From: Halioxenophilus sp033283405
GTDB taxonomy: Bacteria > Pseudomonadota > Gammaproteobacteria > Pseudomonadales > Cellvibrionaceae
Reading direction: 5' to 3'
Length of the DNA: 64,000 nt
Assembly: GCF_033283405.1 (NCBI RefSeq)
Contig: NZ_JAWMQR010000005.1
Span: forward strand, 186,001 to 250,000
Shown here: positions 53,114-61,268 of the stretch, piece by piece
Layout: each line of letters opens with the position of its first letter
Position numbering within the stretch: position 1 is the first letter of the stretch
Notes under the pieces: generated by a model
Database searches by the model: none
What the model saw: the letters and a program-made list of their open reading frames with translations, nothing else
What the model was told of the DNA's origin: nothing
Translations under genes and position numbers: made by a program

Positions 53114-53626
53114 ATGGCTGAAGACGATCAAGCAGAGGGTGGCGGCAAAGGTAAAATGCTGCTGCTGGTTATTATTGGATTACTGCTCGTGCTGATCTCT
53201 GTGGGTGGTACGGTGGGGGTGTTGATGCTCTTCAAAGAGGAGCCGGAGATGGCCGCCACCGATGAGATGGACGCAGGCGAGATGCCGGCGGAAGAGGAGG
53301 TGAAACTGCCCGCGATCTATTTCCCACTTAAGCCACCACTGTTATTGACCTATAGCGATCGCGGCCGTCAACGCTACGCGCAAATTGATCTGACACTGAT
53401 GACCCGCTCGGAAGCGGTGGTGAAAGAGGTGGAGCTGCACAGCTCACGTATTCGCAACGATCTGATTATGGCCTTCAGCGGCCTTGAGTTTAACGAGGTG
53501 CAAACCGCGGAAGGCAAAGAGCTGATGCGTCAGCAGGCGCTGGACAGGGTTCAGCAAATTTTACAAGAAGAGATGGGTGAGCCTGGCGTAGAGCAGGTGT
53601 TGTTTACCAATCTGGTGATGCAATAG
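53114..53626 (+). CDS. fliL: Flagellar basal body-associated protein FliL
   Basis: This is a 170-aa single-pass inner-membrane protein that surrounds the stators. ATG 53114 gives a short Gly/Lys-rich cytoplasmic N-terminus, a transmembrane helix LLLVIIGLLLVLISVGGTVG (about 15-35) and a periplasmic domain starting at an acidic linker. The stomatin-like core reads YAQIDLTLMTRSEAVVKEVE. The upstream TTG at 53060 lies within the -12 element and cannot be the start. It is followed 19 bp later by fliM. Confidence 0.93.
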   Translation: MAEDDQAEGGGKGKMLLLVIIGLLLVLISVGGTVGVLMLFKEEPEMAATDEMDAGEMPAEEEVKLPAIYFPLKPPLLLTYSDRGRQRYAQIDLTLMTRSEAVVKEVELHSSRIRNDLIMAFSGLEFNEVQTAEGKELMRQQALDRVQQILQEEMGEPGVEQVLFTNLVMQ

Positions 53627-53645
53627 TTTCTTAGAGGGCACAGCA

Positions 53646-54692
53646 TTGCAGGATTTACTGTCACAAGACGAGATCGATGCCCTTTTACACGGGGTCGATG
53701 AGGGCGACATAGAGGTCGAATCCGACGGCGAGCCGGGCTCGGCCAAAACCTATGATTTAACCAGCCAGGATCGCATCGTTCGTGGGCGTATGCCGACGCT
53801 GGAGATGATCAACGAGCGCTTCGCCCGCTACACCCGCATCAGTATGTTTAATCTGTTGCGGCGCACCGCCGATGTTTCGGTTGGTGGTGTACAGATTCAG
53901 AAGTTTGGTGAGTATGTGCACACCTTGTATGTGCCGACCAGTTTAAACATGGTTAAGTTTCGACCATTGCGCGGTACCGCGTTAATTATTCTCGACGCCA
54001 AACTGGTTTTTAAACTGGTGGATAATTTTTTTGGTGGCGATGGTCGCCACGCAAAAATCGAAGGCCGGGAATTTACCCCCACCGAGCTGCGTGTGGTACA
54101 GATGGTTCTACAACAGGCCTTTGTTGATTTAACGGAAGCCTGGAAAGCGGTGCTGCCGCTGGAGTTTGAATTTATCAACTCCGAAGTTAACCCATCGATG
54201 GCCAATATTGTCAGCCCCAGTGAAGTGGTGGTGGTGAGTACTTTCCACATTGAACTGGATGGTGGTGGTGGCGAACTGCACATCACCATTCCCTACTCCA
54301 CCATCGAACCCATTCGGGAGATGTTGGATGCCGGCTTGCAGAGCGACAGTGATGAACGGGACGAGCGCTGGATTACCGCGCTGCGAGAGGATGTGATGGA
54401 AGCGGTGGTGGATCTGGAGTGTGAGATCGTTAATACGGAAGTCACGCTGCGCGATATTGTCGGCCTGAAAACGGGCGATGTTATTCCCATTGATATGCCG
54501 CCTCACCACATCATTACCGCCAACAGAGTGCCGATGTTCCGATCGATGCTGGGTCAGCATGAAGGCAACCTGGCTCTGAAAATTTTGAATTTTGTTGAGC
54601 GACCAAAACACGCGGAAAAAAGCACTCTCCCGCAGTTGGTGACCATGAAGAAAAAGATCGAATCAGACAGTAACGGTGATAGTCATGAGTGA
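53646..54692 (+). CDS. fliM: Flagellar motor switch protein FliM
   Basis: This 348-aa C-ring protein binds phosphorylated CheY. It starts with TTG 53646, preceded by AGAGGG, because the N-terminal CheY-binding peptide LSQDEIDALLHG must be included. The middle domain has GRMPTLEMINERFARYTRIS and DNFFGGDGRH. The C-terminal SpoA domain has LECEIVNTEVTLRDIVGLK and GDVIPIDMP. The gene overlaps fliN by 8 bp. Confidence 0.96.
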   Translation: MQDLLSQDEIDALLHGVDEGDIEVESDGEPGSAKTYDLTSQDRIVRGRMPTLEMINERFARYTRISMFNLLRRTADVSVGGVQIQKFGEYVHTLYVPTSLNMVKFRPLRGTALIILDAKLVFKLVDNFFGGDGRHAKIEGREFTPTELRVVQMVLQQAFVDLTEAWKAVLPLEFEFINSEVNPSMANIVSPSEVVVVSTFHIELDGGGGELHITIPYSTIEPIREMLDAGLQSDSDERDERWITALREDVMEAVVDLECEIVNTEVTLRDIVGLKTGDVIPIDMPPHHIITANRVPMFRSMLGQHEGNLALKILNFVERPKHAEKSTLPQLVTMKKKIESDSNGDSHE

Positions 54693-55119
54693 TATTGACG
54701 ATAAAGAGTTGGATGGCGATAACGTGGATCAGGATGCGATGGCGGATGAGTGGGCAGCAGCTATGGCCGAGCAGGAGGTCAGCGATGCCTCGGCCGGTGG
54801 TGCGGAGTCAATAAATCTGGACGAGTTCAGCAAACCGGATGACGCCGGCCCGGCACTGGCCACGGATATCGATGTCATCTTGGATATTCCGGTTACCATC
54901 TCCATGCAGGTGGGCAGTACCTCAATCAGTATCCGCAACCTGTTGCAGTTGAATCAGGGGTCGGTAATTGAGCTGGATCGTCTTGCCGGTGAGCCTTTGG
55001 ATGTGCTGGTGAACGGGACCTTAATTGCGCACGGAGAAGTGGTGGTGGTGAACGAGAAATTCGGCATCCGTATGACCGATGTCATCAGCCCCAGTGAACG
55101 GATCAAACGCTTGCGATAA
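54685..55119 (+). CDS. fliN: Flagellar motor switch protein FliN
   Basis: This is a 144-aa C-ring protein. ATG 54685 is chosen over GTG 54676. The acidic N-terminal half is variable (MADEWAAAMAEQEVSD), and the C-terminal SpoA domain is complete: DVILDIPVTISMQVGSTSIS, LNQGSVIELDRLAGEPLDVL and GIRMTDVISPSERIKRL. Coupled to fliM by overlap. Standard order fliLMNOPQR continues. Confidence 0.96.
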   Translation: MSDIDDKELDGDNVDQDAMADEWAAAMAEQEVSDASAGGAESINLDEFSKPDDAGPALATDIDVILDIPVTISMQVGSTSISIRNLLQLNQGSVIELDRLAGEPLDVLVNGTLIAHGEVVVVNEKFGIRMTDVISPSERIKRLR

Positions 55120-55181
55120 GCCTGGCTTACTGGATTCGAACGCCATTCGTGTGTAACCCCCCACAATTGATAAGAACTAAC

Positions 55182-55661
55182 GTGAAAGAAATTATCGCAC
55201 TCTGTTTGAAAGCCCGAGACCGCTGCAGCCTGGGGCTGGTTGGCTTGCTGGCGAGTCAAGTGGCCACTGCCCAATCCACTCTGCCCGATGTTTCCGGTGG
55301 TCAATACGCCGTTAAAATGGTGCTCGGCTTGGCCGTGACCCTGGGCTTGATTTTCGCCCTGGCCTGGCTTTTAAAGCGCGTTAATGGTCTGGCGGGCTTT
55401 TCTCAACAAAAACTGATTCGGGTTACCAGTCAAACCGCCATTGGTATGAAAGAAAAACTGGTAATTGTTGAAGTGGCTAATCGCCATCTGCTATTGGGGC
55501 TTACCCCGAACAACATCTCTCTGCTGCATACCTTTGCTGAAGGTGAACTGGAGCAGGCCAGCCAGGTAGAGGCCAACAGCGACACAAAATTGCCCAAGGC
55601 TGATGGTCCGCTCACTTTTCAACAGATCTTCAGCAAGTTTTCCGATCGGGGCCGTCAGTAA
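55182..55661 (+). CDS. fliO: Flagellar biosynthesis protein FliO
   Basis: This is about 159 aa from GTG 55182; the frame is open from GTG 55149. FliO is a small membrane protein that helps assemble FliP. A signal-like N-terminus (LGLVGLLASQVATAQ) is followed by a transmembrane helix AVKMVLGLAVTLGLIFALAW and the family core RVTSQTAIGMKEKLVIVEVA and LLLGLTPNNISLLHTF. The stop overlaps the fliP start (TAATG). Confidence 0.9.
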   Translation: MKEIIALCLKARDRCSLGLVGLLASQVATAQSTLPDVSGGQYAVKMVLGLAVTLGLIFALAWLLKRVNGLAGFSQQKLIRVTSQTAIGMKEKLVIVEVANRHLLLGLTPNNISLLHTFAEGELEQASQVEANSDTKLPKADGPLTFQQIFSKFSDRGRQ

Positions 55662-56548
55662 TGCTGTTTGGCCACTATTTTTCTGCAGGCAAGTTGTTGA
55701 ACCGGGTAGGGCGTTTAACCATCTCCGTTGGTTGCCGCTTGGCGTTGCTGCTATTGCTAGGCAGTGCGCTACATGTCGAAGCGCAATCTGCCACTACCTT
55801 GGACGAAGCTGAATCGACACTGGCGGCAGCGGCAGAAAACCGCAGCGCCACCTTGCCCCTTGAAAATCTGCCCGGTATGACGGCCATGACCGTGACCACC
55901 AAGGCCGATGGCAGCCAGGAGTATTCGGTAACGCTGCAAATTCTAGCCATTATGACGGCGCTGACGTTTATCCCAGCGATCGTTATGATGATGACCTCGT
56001 TCACCCGAATAATTATTGTTTTTTCCATTCTTCGGCAGGCGTTGGGCTTGCAGCAGTCGCCCTCCAATCAGATTTTAATTGGTCTGTCGCTCTTTCTAAC
56101 GCTGTTTATCATGTCGCCGGTGTTTATCAAAATTAATGAGGTGGCTTTAACCCCCTACCTGAATGAGACGATAACCGCGCCCGAAGCGCTGGCCAACGCC
56201 AAACAACCCATCCACCAATTTATGCTGGCGCAAACCCGCGAAACTGACATTAAGTTGTTTATGGATATCGGCAACTATGAAGCGGTTAACACGCCGGAAG
56301 AGGTGCCCTTTGTCGTGTTGGTGCCGGCCTTTGTCACCAGCGAATTAAAAACCGCCTTTCAGATTGGCTTTATTATTTTTATTCCCTTCTTGGTGATCGA
56401 TATTGTGGTCGCCTCGGTTTTAATGGCCATGGGTATGATGATGCTGTCGCCGCTCATTATCTCGTTGCCATTTAAGATAATGTTGTTTGTGTTGGTGGAT
56501 GGCTGGGCGCTGGTAATTGGCAGCCTGGCGGCCAGCTTTAAGGTATAG
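55661..56548 (+). CDS. fliP: Flagellar type III export gate protein FliP
   Basis: This 295-aa membrane protein forms the export gate with FliQ and FliR. Four hydrophobic helices and the signatures TALTFIPAIVMMMTSFTRII, VFSILRQALGLQQSPSNQIL and FLVIDIVVASVLMAMGMMML are present. It is about 40 residues longer than usual because of an extended segment (about 40-85) between the signal peptide and the first core helix. GTG or ATG starts inside the extension would remove the signal peptide, so I keep ATG 55661. Confidence 0.95.
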   Translation: MLFGHYFSAGKLLNRVGRLTISVGCRLALLLLLGSALHVEAQSATTLDEAESTLAAAAENRSATLPLENLPGMTAMTVTTKADGSQEYSVTLQILAIMTALTFIPAIVMMMTSFTRIIIVFSILRQALGLQQSPSNQILIGLSLFLTLFIMSPVFIKINEVALTPYLNETITAPEALANAKQPIHQFMLAQTRETDIKLFMDIGNYEAVNTPEEVPFVVLVPAFVTSELKTAFQIGFIIFIPFLVIDIVVASVLMAMGMMMLSPLIISLPFKIMLFVLVDGWALVIGSLAASFKV

Positions 56549-56558
56549 GTAACCGCTT

Positions 56559-56828
56559 ATGACTCCCGAAGTAGTGATGGACCTGTTCGCAGGCGCCTTT
56601 TTGCTCACGGTAATGATGGTGGCGGTTATCGTTGGCCCGAGCCTGGTGGTGGGCTTGATTGTCAGTATGTTCCAGGCGGCAACACAGATTAACGAGCAGA
56701 CCCTGAGCTTTCTGCCGCGTTTAATCATTACCTTGTTTACCATTATGCTGGCGGGCGGTTGGTTGATGACCAAATTGATGGACCTGTTTACCACCTTGAT
56801 TACCGAAATTCCCAATCTGATAGGCTAG
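56559..56828 (+). CDS. fliQ: Flagellar export gate protein FliQ
   Basis: This is an 89-aa, two-helix membrane protein with the standard FliQ sequence: AFLLTVMMVAVIVGPSLVVG, SMFQAATQINEQTLSFLPRL and MLAGGWLMTKLMDLFTTLI. Its length is exactly the family norm. It starts 10 bp after fliP and ends 3 bp before fliR. Confidence 0.96.
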   Translation: MTPEVVMDLFAGAFLLTVMMVAVIVGPSLVVGLIVSMFQAATQINEQTLSFLPRLIITLFTIMLAGGWLMTKLMDLFTTLITEIPNLIG

Positions 56829-56831
56829 CCT

Positions 56832-57608
56832 GTGTGGCAATTGACTGATGTTCAGATCTCACAAATGCTGGGTCAGTATTTGTGGCCGTTGATCAGAATT
56901 TCCGCCTTTATTGTTGCGGTACCTATCTTTGGCGCTCAGGTAATGCCGGCACGTATTCGCCTGGTGCTGGCTATCCCGCTCACTATTTTGGTGGCTCCAC
57001 TGCTGCCGACCATGCCCGATGTGGAGATGTTATCGCTACCGGGGATGATTATTACCGTTCAGCAATTTATTTTTGGCGCCGCCCTCGGCTTTATCTTCCA
57101 GTTGTTAATGCAACTTTTTGTGGTGGGTGGCCAGGCGATCGCCATGAACATGGGCTTGGGCTTCGCCTCCATGAACGACCCGGCCAACGGCGTTACAGTT
57201 ACCGTGTTGTCGCAGTTCTATCTGACCATGGCCATCCTGCTTTTTTTAAGCATGAATGGTCACCTCATTCTTATTGAACTGATTGTGCGCAGCTTTTATG
57301 CCTGGCCGGTGGGCGGGGCGATCTTCTCCGGTGAGCAGTGGCTGGAGTTTGCCCGCCTCGGCAGTTGGGTCTTTGCCGGTGCCCTGGTAATGGCGTTGCC
57401 GATTATTACCGCGCTGCTGGTGGTCAACCTGGCCTTTGGTGTAATGAGCCGTTCGGCGCCTCAGATGAACGTATTTGCCGTGGGTTTTCCCATTACCCTG
57501 GTGTTTGGCATGGTGATTATCTGGTTTGGGCTGGTTAATTTTCTGCCGCAATTTGAGTTACGCAGTAACCAGTTATTCGAATTTGTTGAGAGCTTTATCG
57601 GACTCTAA
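56832..57608 (+). CDS. fliR: Flagellar export gate protein FliR
   Basis: This is a 258-aa polytopic inner-membrane protein of the export gate, starting with GTG 56832. Family motifs are RISAFIVAVPIFGAQVMPAR, the long hydrophobic FIFGAALGFIFQLLMQLFVV and MNMGLGFASMNDPANGVTV. The C-terminus is SAPQMNVFAVGFPITLVFGM. It ends 5 bp before flhB. Confidence 0.95.
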   Translation: MWQLTDVQISQMLGQYLWPLIRISAFIVAVPIFGAQVMPARIRLVLAIPLTILVAPLLPTMPDVEMLSLPGMIITVQQFIFGAALGFIFQLLMQLFVVGGQAIAMNMGLGFASMNDPANGVTVTVLSQFYLTMAILLFLSMNGHLILIELIVRSFYAWPVGGAIFSGEQWLEFARLGSWVFAGALVMALPIITALLVVNLAFGVMSRSAPQMNVFAVGFPITLVFGMVIIWFGLVNFLPQFELRSNQLFEFVESFIGL

Positions 57609-57613
57609 CGGCC

Positions 57614-58750
57614 ATGGCGGAAAACGACAGCAGTCAGGAAAGAACGGAACAGCCCACACCCAAGCGCCTGGAGAAGGCGCGGGAAGAGGGGCAGGTTCCC
57701 AGGTCGCGCGAGTTGACCACCACCGCACTGTTGTTGGGGGCGACGGTGACGCTCTATTTTCTGGGCAGTGATCTGACCCAAGGTTTTATGCAGATCTTCA
57801 CTCAGAATCTCGAATTTGATCGCAGTCGGGCCTTTGATACCAGCCACATGATTATGAACCTCTCGGCCAGCATCTTTGCTGGCCTCTGGTTGTTGGTGCC
57901 TTTTTTCCTGGTGCTGTTGGTGTTATCGATTGTTGGGCCTATCGCCCTGGGTGGTTGGTTGTTCAGTTCCAAATCGATGATGCCAAAATTTGAGCGCTTA
58001 AATCCCATGTCCGGGCTTAAGCGGATGTTTTCGGTCAAGGCGTTGGTGGAGTTGGGTAAGGCGCTGGGTAAGGTGGCGATCATTTTGGTTGCGGCCATTT
58101 TGCTTCTGAAAAGCGAGCAGGCCGATATCATCGGGCTCTCGGATGAGAGTACCCGCCAGGCGCTGGTGCACTCGGTAAAAATGATTGCTATGTCGGCTAT
58201 TCTGCTGTCGGCCACCACGGTGATTATTGCGGCTCTGGATATCCCCTTCCAAATGTGGGACACCAATCGTCAATTGAAAATGTCTCGCCAGGAAATTAAA
58301 GACGAGATGAAAGACTCCGAAGGTAAACCGGAAGTCAAGGGTCGTATTCGCCAACTGCAACGCGATCTGGCTAACAGCCGTATGATGGCGGCCGTGCCTG
58401 AGGCGGATGTCATTATCACCAACCCCACGCACTACTCGGTGGCGCTAAAATATGACCCGCAAACCATGTCCACACCGCGGGTGGTGGCCAAAGGGGTGGA
58501 CCATATCGCGCTGAAAATCCGGGAGATAGCCCAGGCTCATCAGGTAGAGGTGGTGCAGGCTCCGGCGCTGGCGCGGGCGGTTTACCACACCACGGATCTG
58601 GACAGCGAAATTCCCTCTGGCCTCTACATGGCCGTGGCGCAAGTACTGGCCTATATCTTCCAGTTGCGGCAGTACCGTCGCGGTAAGGGCGCCCGTCCGA
58701 AATTGCCGAAACGTTACCCCATTCCGGATTACTATCAGTTTGATCAATAG
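57614..58750 (+). CDS. flhB: Flagellar export switch protein FlhB
   Basis: This is a 378-aa membrane protein that switches export from hook to filament substrates. The N-terminus SQERTEQPTPKRLEKAREEG is diagnostic. Four transmembrane helices follow. The autocleavage site NPTH is in DVIITNPTHYSVALKYD (about residues 268-285), and the cytoplasmic tail is complete. No terminator was seen before flhA, which has its own promoter. Confidence 0.96.
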   Translation: MAENDSSQERTEQPTPKRLEKAREEGQVPRSRELTTTALLLGATVTLYFLGSDLTQGFMQIFTQNLEFDRSRAFDTSHMIMNLSASIFAGLWLLVPFFLVLLVLSIVGPIALGGWLFSSKSMMPKFERLNPMSGLKRMFSVKALVELGKALGKVAIILVAAILLLKSEQADIIGLSDESTRQALVHSVKMIAMSAILLSATTVIIAALDIPFQMWDTNRQLKMSRQEIKDEMKDSEGKPEVKGRIRQLQRDLANSRMMAAVPEADVIITNPTHYSVALKYDPQTMSTPRVVAKGVDHIALKIREIAQAHQVEVVQAPALARAVYHTTDLDSEIPSGLYMAVAQVLAYIFQLRQYRRGKGARPKLPKRYPIPDYYQFDQ

Positions 58751-58772
58751 CGAATTGCGGGTCGATTACTGA

Positions 58773-58804
58773 TTAATTGATCGTTAACTGTTCGTTAATT
58801 GATC
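58773..58804 (+). repeat. Direct repeat upstream of the flhA promoter
   Basis: TTAATTGATC occurs at 58773-58782 and 58795-58804, start to start 22 bp, about two helical turns. It lies roughly 70-100 bp before the -24 element, where an activator could bind. Confidence 0.4.
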
Positions 58805-58870
58805 AGCTGCTCTCCCTGGGTTGCTGCACCGCACCGGCTTTCAATAAAAAAAATTAAAAGCATGTCTGGT

Positions 58871-58886
58871 CGGTACGCAAATTGCG
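58871..58886 (+). promoter_or_regulatory. Sigma-54 (-24/-12) promoter of flhA
   Basis: CGGTAC-GCAAA-TTGCG with GG and GC 10 bp apart, about 130 bp before the flhA start. The -12 half is good; the -24 half has two mismatches. Confidence 0.65.
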
Positions 58887-58912
58887 ATATCTCTCATTAC
58901 CACATCGTCAGC

Positions 58913-58926
58913 GTCAAAAAATTGAT
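58913..58926 (+). promoter_or_regulatory. FleQ-type box in the flhA leader
   Basis: GTCAAAAAATTGAT has two mismatches from GTCANTAAATTGAC and starts 29 bp past the -12 GC, matching the leader placement reported for P. aeruginosa flhA. Confidence 0.65.
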
Positions 58927-59016
58927 GTTTTCGTAATGGCCCTGCGCCAAGAGTCAGAATAACCGCGGCTCAGCAGGTTGGAGTGAATGGCAATTAACAG
59001 GATCAGTTAGGGCATC

Positions 59017-61230
59017 ATGCAATTTCCTTCCCTTGGCCAGATGAATAATCTGCGCAATACCAAACTCGACCGCAGTCAGGTGGTGGGTGGCCTACGCACA
59101 ATTTTTAATGGCAACCTGAGTATTCCCATTCTGCTGTTGATGCTGTTGGGCATGATGACGCTGCCTTTGCCGGCGTTTCTGCTGGATGTCTTCTTCTCCT
59201 TTAATATTGCGCTTTCGATCGTTGTCCTGCTGGTGGGCGTCTACAGTTTGCGGCCACTGGAATTTGCTGTATTCCCCACCATCCTGTTGATCGCCACACT
59301 CTTGCGCCTGGCTTTGAATGTGGCCTCCACCCGTGTGGTGCTGCTGGAAGGGCACGCCGGTGGTGATGCCGCCGGTAAGGTGATCCAGGCTTTTGGTGAA
59401 GTGGTGATTGGCGGTAACTATGCCGTTGGTCTGGTGGTATTTATCATTCTGATGATCATCAACTTTGTGGTGGTTACCAAAGGTGCCGGCCGTATCTCCG
59501 AAGTGAGTGCCCGATTCACCTTGGATGCCATGCCCGGTAAGCAGATGGCGATCGACGCCGACCTCAATGCCGGCTTAATTAATCAGGATGAGGCGCGTCT
59601 GCGCCGGGAAGAGGTGGCCAGTGAGGCGGACTTCTACGGGGCGATGGATGGTGCCAGTAAATTTGTGCGCGGCGATGCCGTCGCCGGGATTCTGATTCTG
59701 TTTCTCAATATTATCGGCGGCCTGGCCATCGGTATGATTCAACACCAATTGACCTTCGCCGATGCCCTGCAGCGTTACATCCTGCTTACCATCGGTGATG
59801 GCCTGGTAGCACAAATTCCGTCACTGCTGCTCTCCACCGCCGCCGCGATTATGGTTACCCGGGTCAACAGCACGGAAGATATGCGCAGCCAGGTGGTCAA
59901 CCAAATGTTTGACTCGCCCAAGGCGCTGGGCGTATCGGCCGGAATTTTACTGTTAATGGGCAGTATTCCCGGCATGCCGCATGTCGCCTTTTTGGGGTTG
60001 GGCAGTGTCTGTGGTGGCCTGGCCTATCTTATCCATCGCCGTAAAACCGCCGTTGTTGAAGTTAGTGCTGCCGAAGATCCGGGCCGGCGGCGGGGGGCAG
60101 TGCCGGCAGCGCTGCCCGGTGCCACCGCCGGTGGCGAAATTATTGAGGCCAAACCCGAGCAGGTGGAGTTGAGCTGGGACGACGTGCAGCCGGTCGACAT
60201 GATTGGTCTGGAGGTGGGCTACCGTTTAATTCCCCTGGTCAATAAACCCCAGGGCGGTGAGCTGTTGGGGCGGATTAAAGGGATTCGCAAGCGCATCTCC
60301 CAGGAGAAGGGGTTTTTGGTTCCCAGTGTGCATATCCGCGATAACCTCGACTTGGCGCCATCGGCCTACCGGATTTTATTAATGGGTGTCAGTGTTGGTG
60401 AAGGTGAAGTCTTCCCCGATCGCGATTTGGCCATTAACCCCGGCCAGGTGCTGGGTGAGATTGATGGCGTGGCTGGTTTTGATCCCGCCTTTGGTCTGCC
60501 GGCGGTGTGGATTGAACGCAACCGTAAAGATCAGGCGCAGTCGTTGGGTTACACGGTGGTCGATACCAGTACGGTAATCGCGACTCACCTTAACCAGGTT
60601 TTGCAGAAACATATTTATGAATTGATTGGCCACGAAGAGATTCAAAAACTGTTGGATCAGCTGGCCAAGTCTTCACCAAAACTGGTGGCGGAACTGGTGC
60701 CCGATAAATTATCGATTAACTCGGTACTGAAAGTTTGCCAAAACCTGCTGAAAGAGCATATCGGCATTCGCGATTTCCGTTCCATCTGCGAGGCCTTGCT
60801 GGCCGCCTCGGAAAATACCGTGGATACCGAGCAGTTAACCGCCGCGGCCCGGGTCGCACTCTCCCGACAAATTGTGTACGGACTGGCGAAAGGAAAAGAT
60901 CCGCTGCCTGTGTTAACGCTGCAACCGGATTTGGAACAGCTATTGCTTAAAGCCCATGCACAGGCACAAAAATCTGGCGCTGATGAGACGGGATTCCTGG
61001 AGCCAGGCTTGATAGATGCCATGCAGAACTCCATGCGGGAACTAATTCAACGGCAAGAAATTGCCAATAAACCGGCAGTTCTATTGGTAGCAGGCAATAT
61101 TCGCCGGCTGATTGGAAAGATGGTTCGGGCAATGGGGTTGGATGCCAGCGTTCTGGCTTATGCAGAGATACCAGAAAGCAAGGCAATTAATGTTGATGGG
61201 GCGGTATCCGGTAGTCGAGCGCCGGCCTAA
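59017..61230 (+). CDS. flhA: Flagellar export gate protein FlhA
   Basis: FlhA is the major export-gate protein. The 737 aa include eight N-terminal transmembrane helices (about 25-330) and a large cytoplasmic domain. The FHIPEP-type signature RFTLDAMPGKQMAIDADLNAG (shown to 20 residues in the gene) lies at about 168-188. Cytoplasmic landmarks are RDNLDLAPSAYRILLMGV and VDTSTVIATHLNQVLQKHIY. An internal ATG at 59041 could also be used. The C-terminal tail is Ser/Gly/Ala-rich. Confidence 0.96.
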   Translation: MQFPSLGQMNNLRNTKLDRSQVVGGLRTIFNGNLSIPILLLMLLGMMTLPLPAFLLDVFFSFNIALSIVVLLVGVYSLRPLEFAVFPTILLIATLLRLALNVASTRVVLLEGHAGGDAAGKVIQAFGEVVIGGNYAVGLVVFIILMIINFVVVTKGAGRISEVSARFTLDAMPGKQMAIDADLNAGLINQDEARLRREEVASEADFYGAMDGASKFVRGDAVAGILILFLNIIGGLAIGMIQHQLTFADALQRYILLTIGDGLVAQIPSLLLSTAAAIMVTRVNSTEDMRSQVVNQMFDSPKALGVSAGILLLMGSIPGMPHVAFLGLGSVCGGLAYLIHRRKTAVVEVSAAEDPGRRRGAVPAALPGATAGGEIIEAKPEQVELSWDDVQPVDMIGLEVGYRLIPLVNKPQGGELLGRIKGIRKRISQEKGFLVPSVHIRDNLDLAPSAYRILLMGVSVGEGEVFPDRDLAINPGQVLGEIDGVAGFDPAFGLPAVWIERNRKDQAQSLGYTVVDTSTVIATHLNQVLQKHIYELIGHEEIQKLLDQLAKSSPKLVAELVPDKLSINSVLKVCQNLLKEHIGIRDFRSICEALLAASENTVDTEQLTAAARVALSRQIVYGLAKGKDPLPVLTLQPDLEQLLLKAHAQAQKSGADETGFLEPGLIDAMQNSMRELIQRQEIANKPAVLLVAGNIRRLIGKMVRAMGLDASVLAYAEIPESKAINVDGAVSGSRAPA

Positions 61231-61268
61231 ATAGAATGATGGATTGGAGAGTTTTCGGAGCTTAGTTT

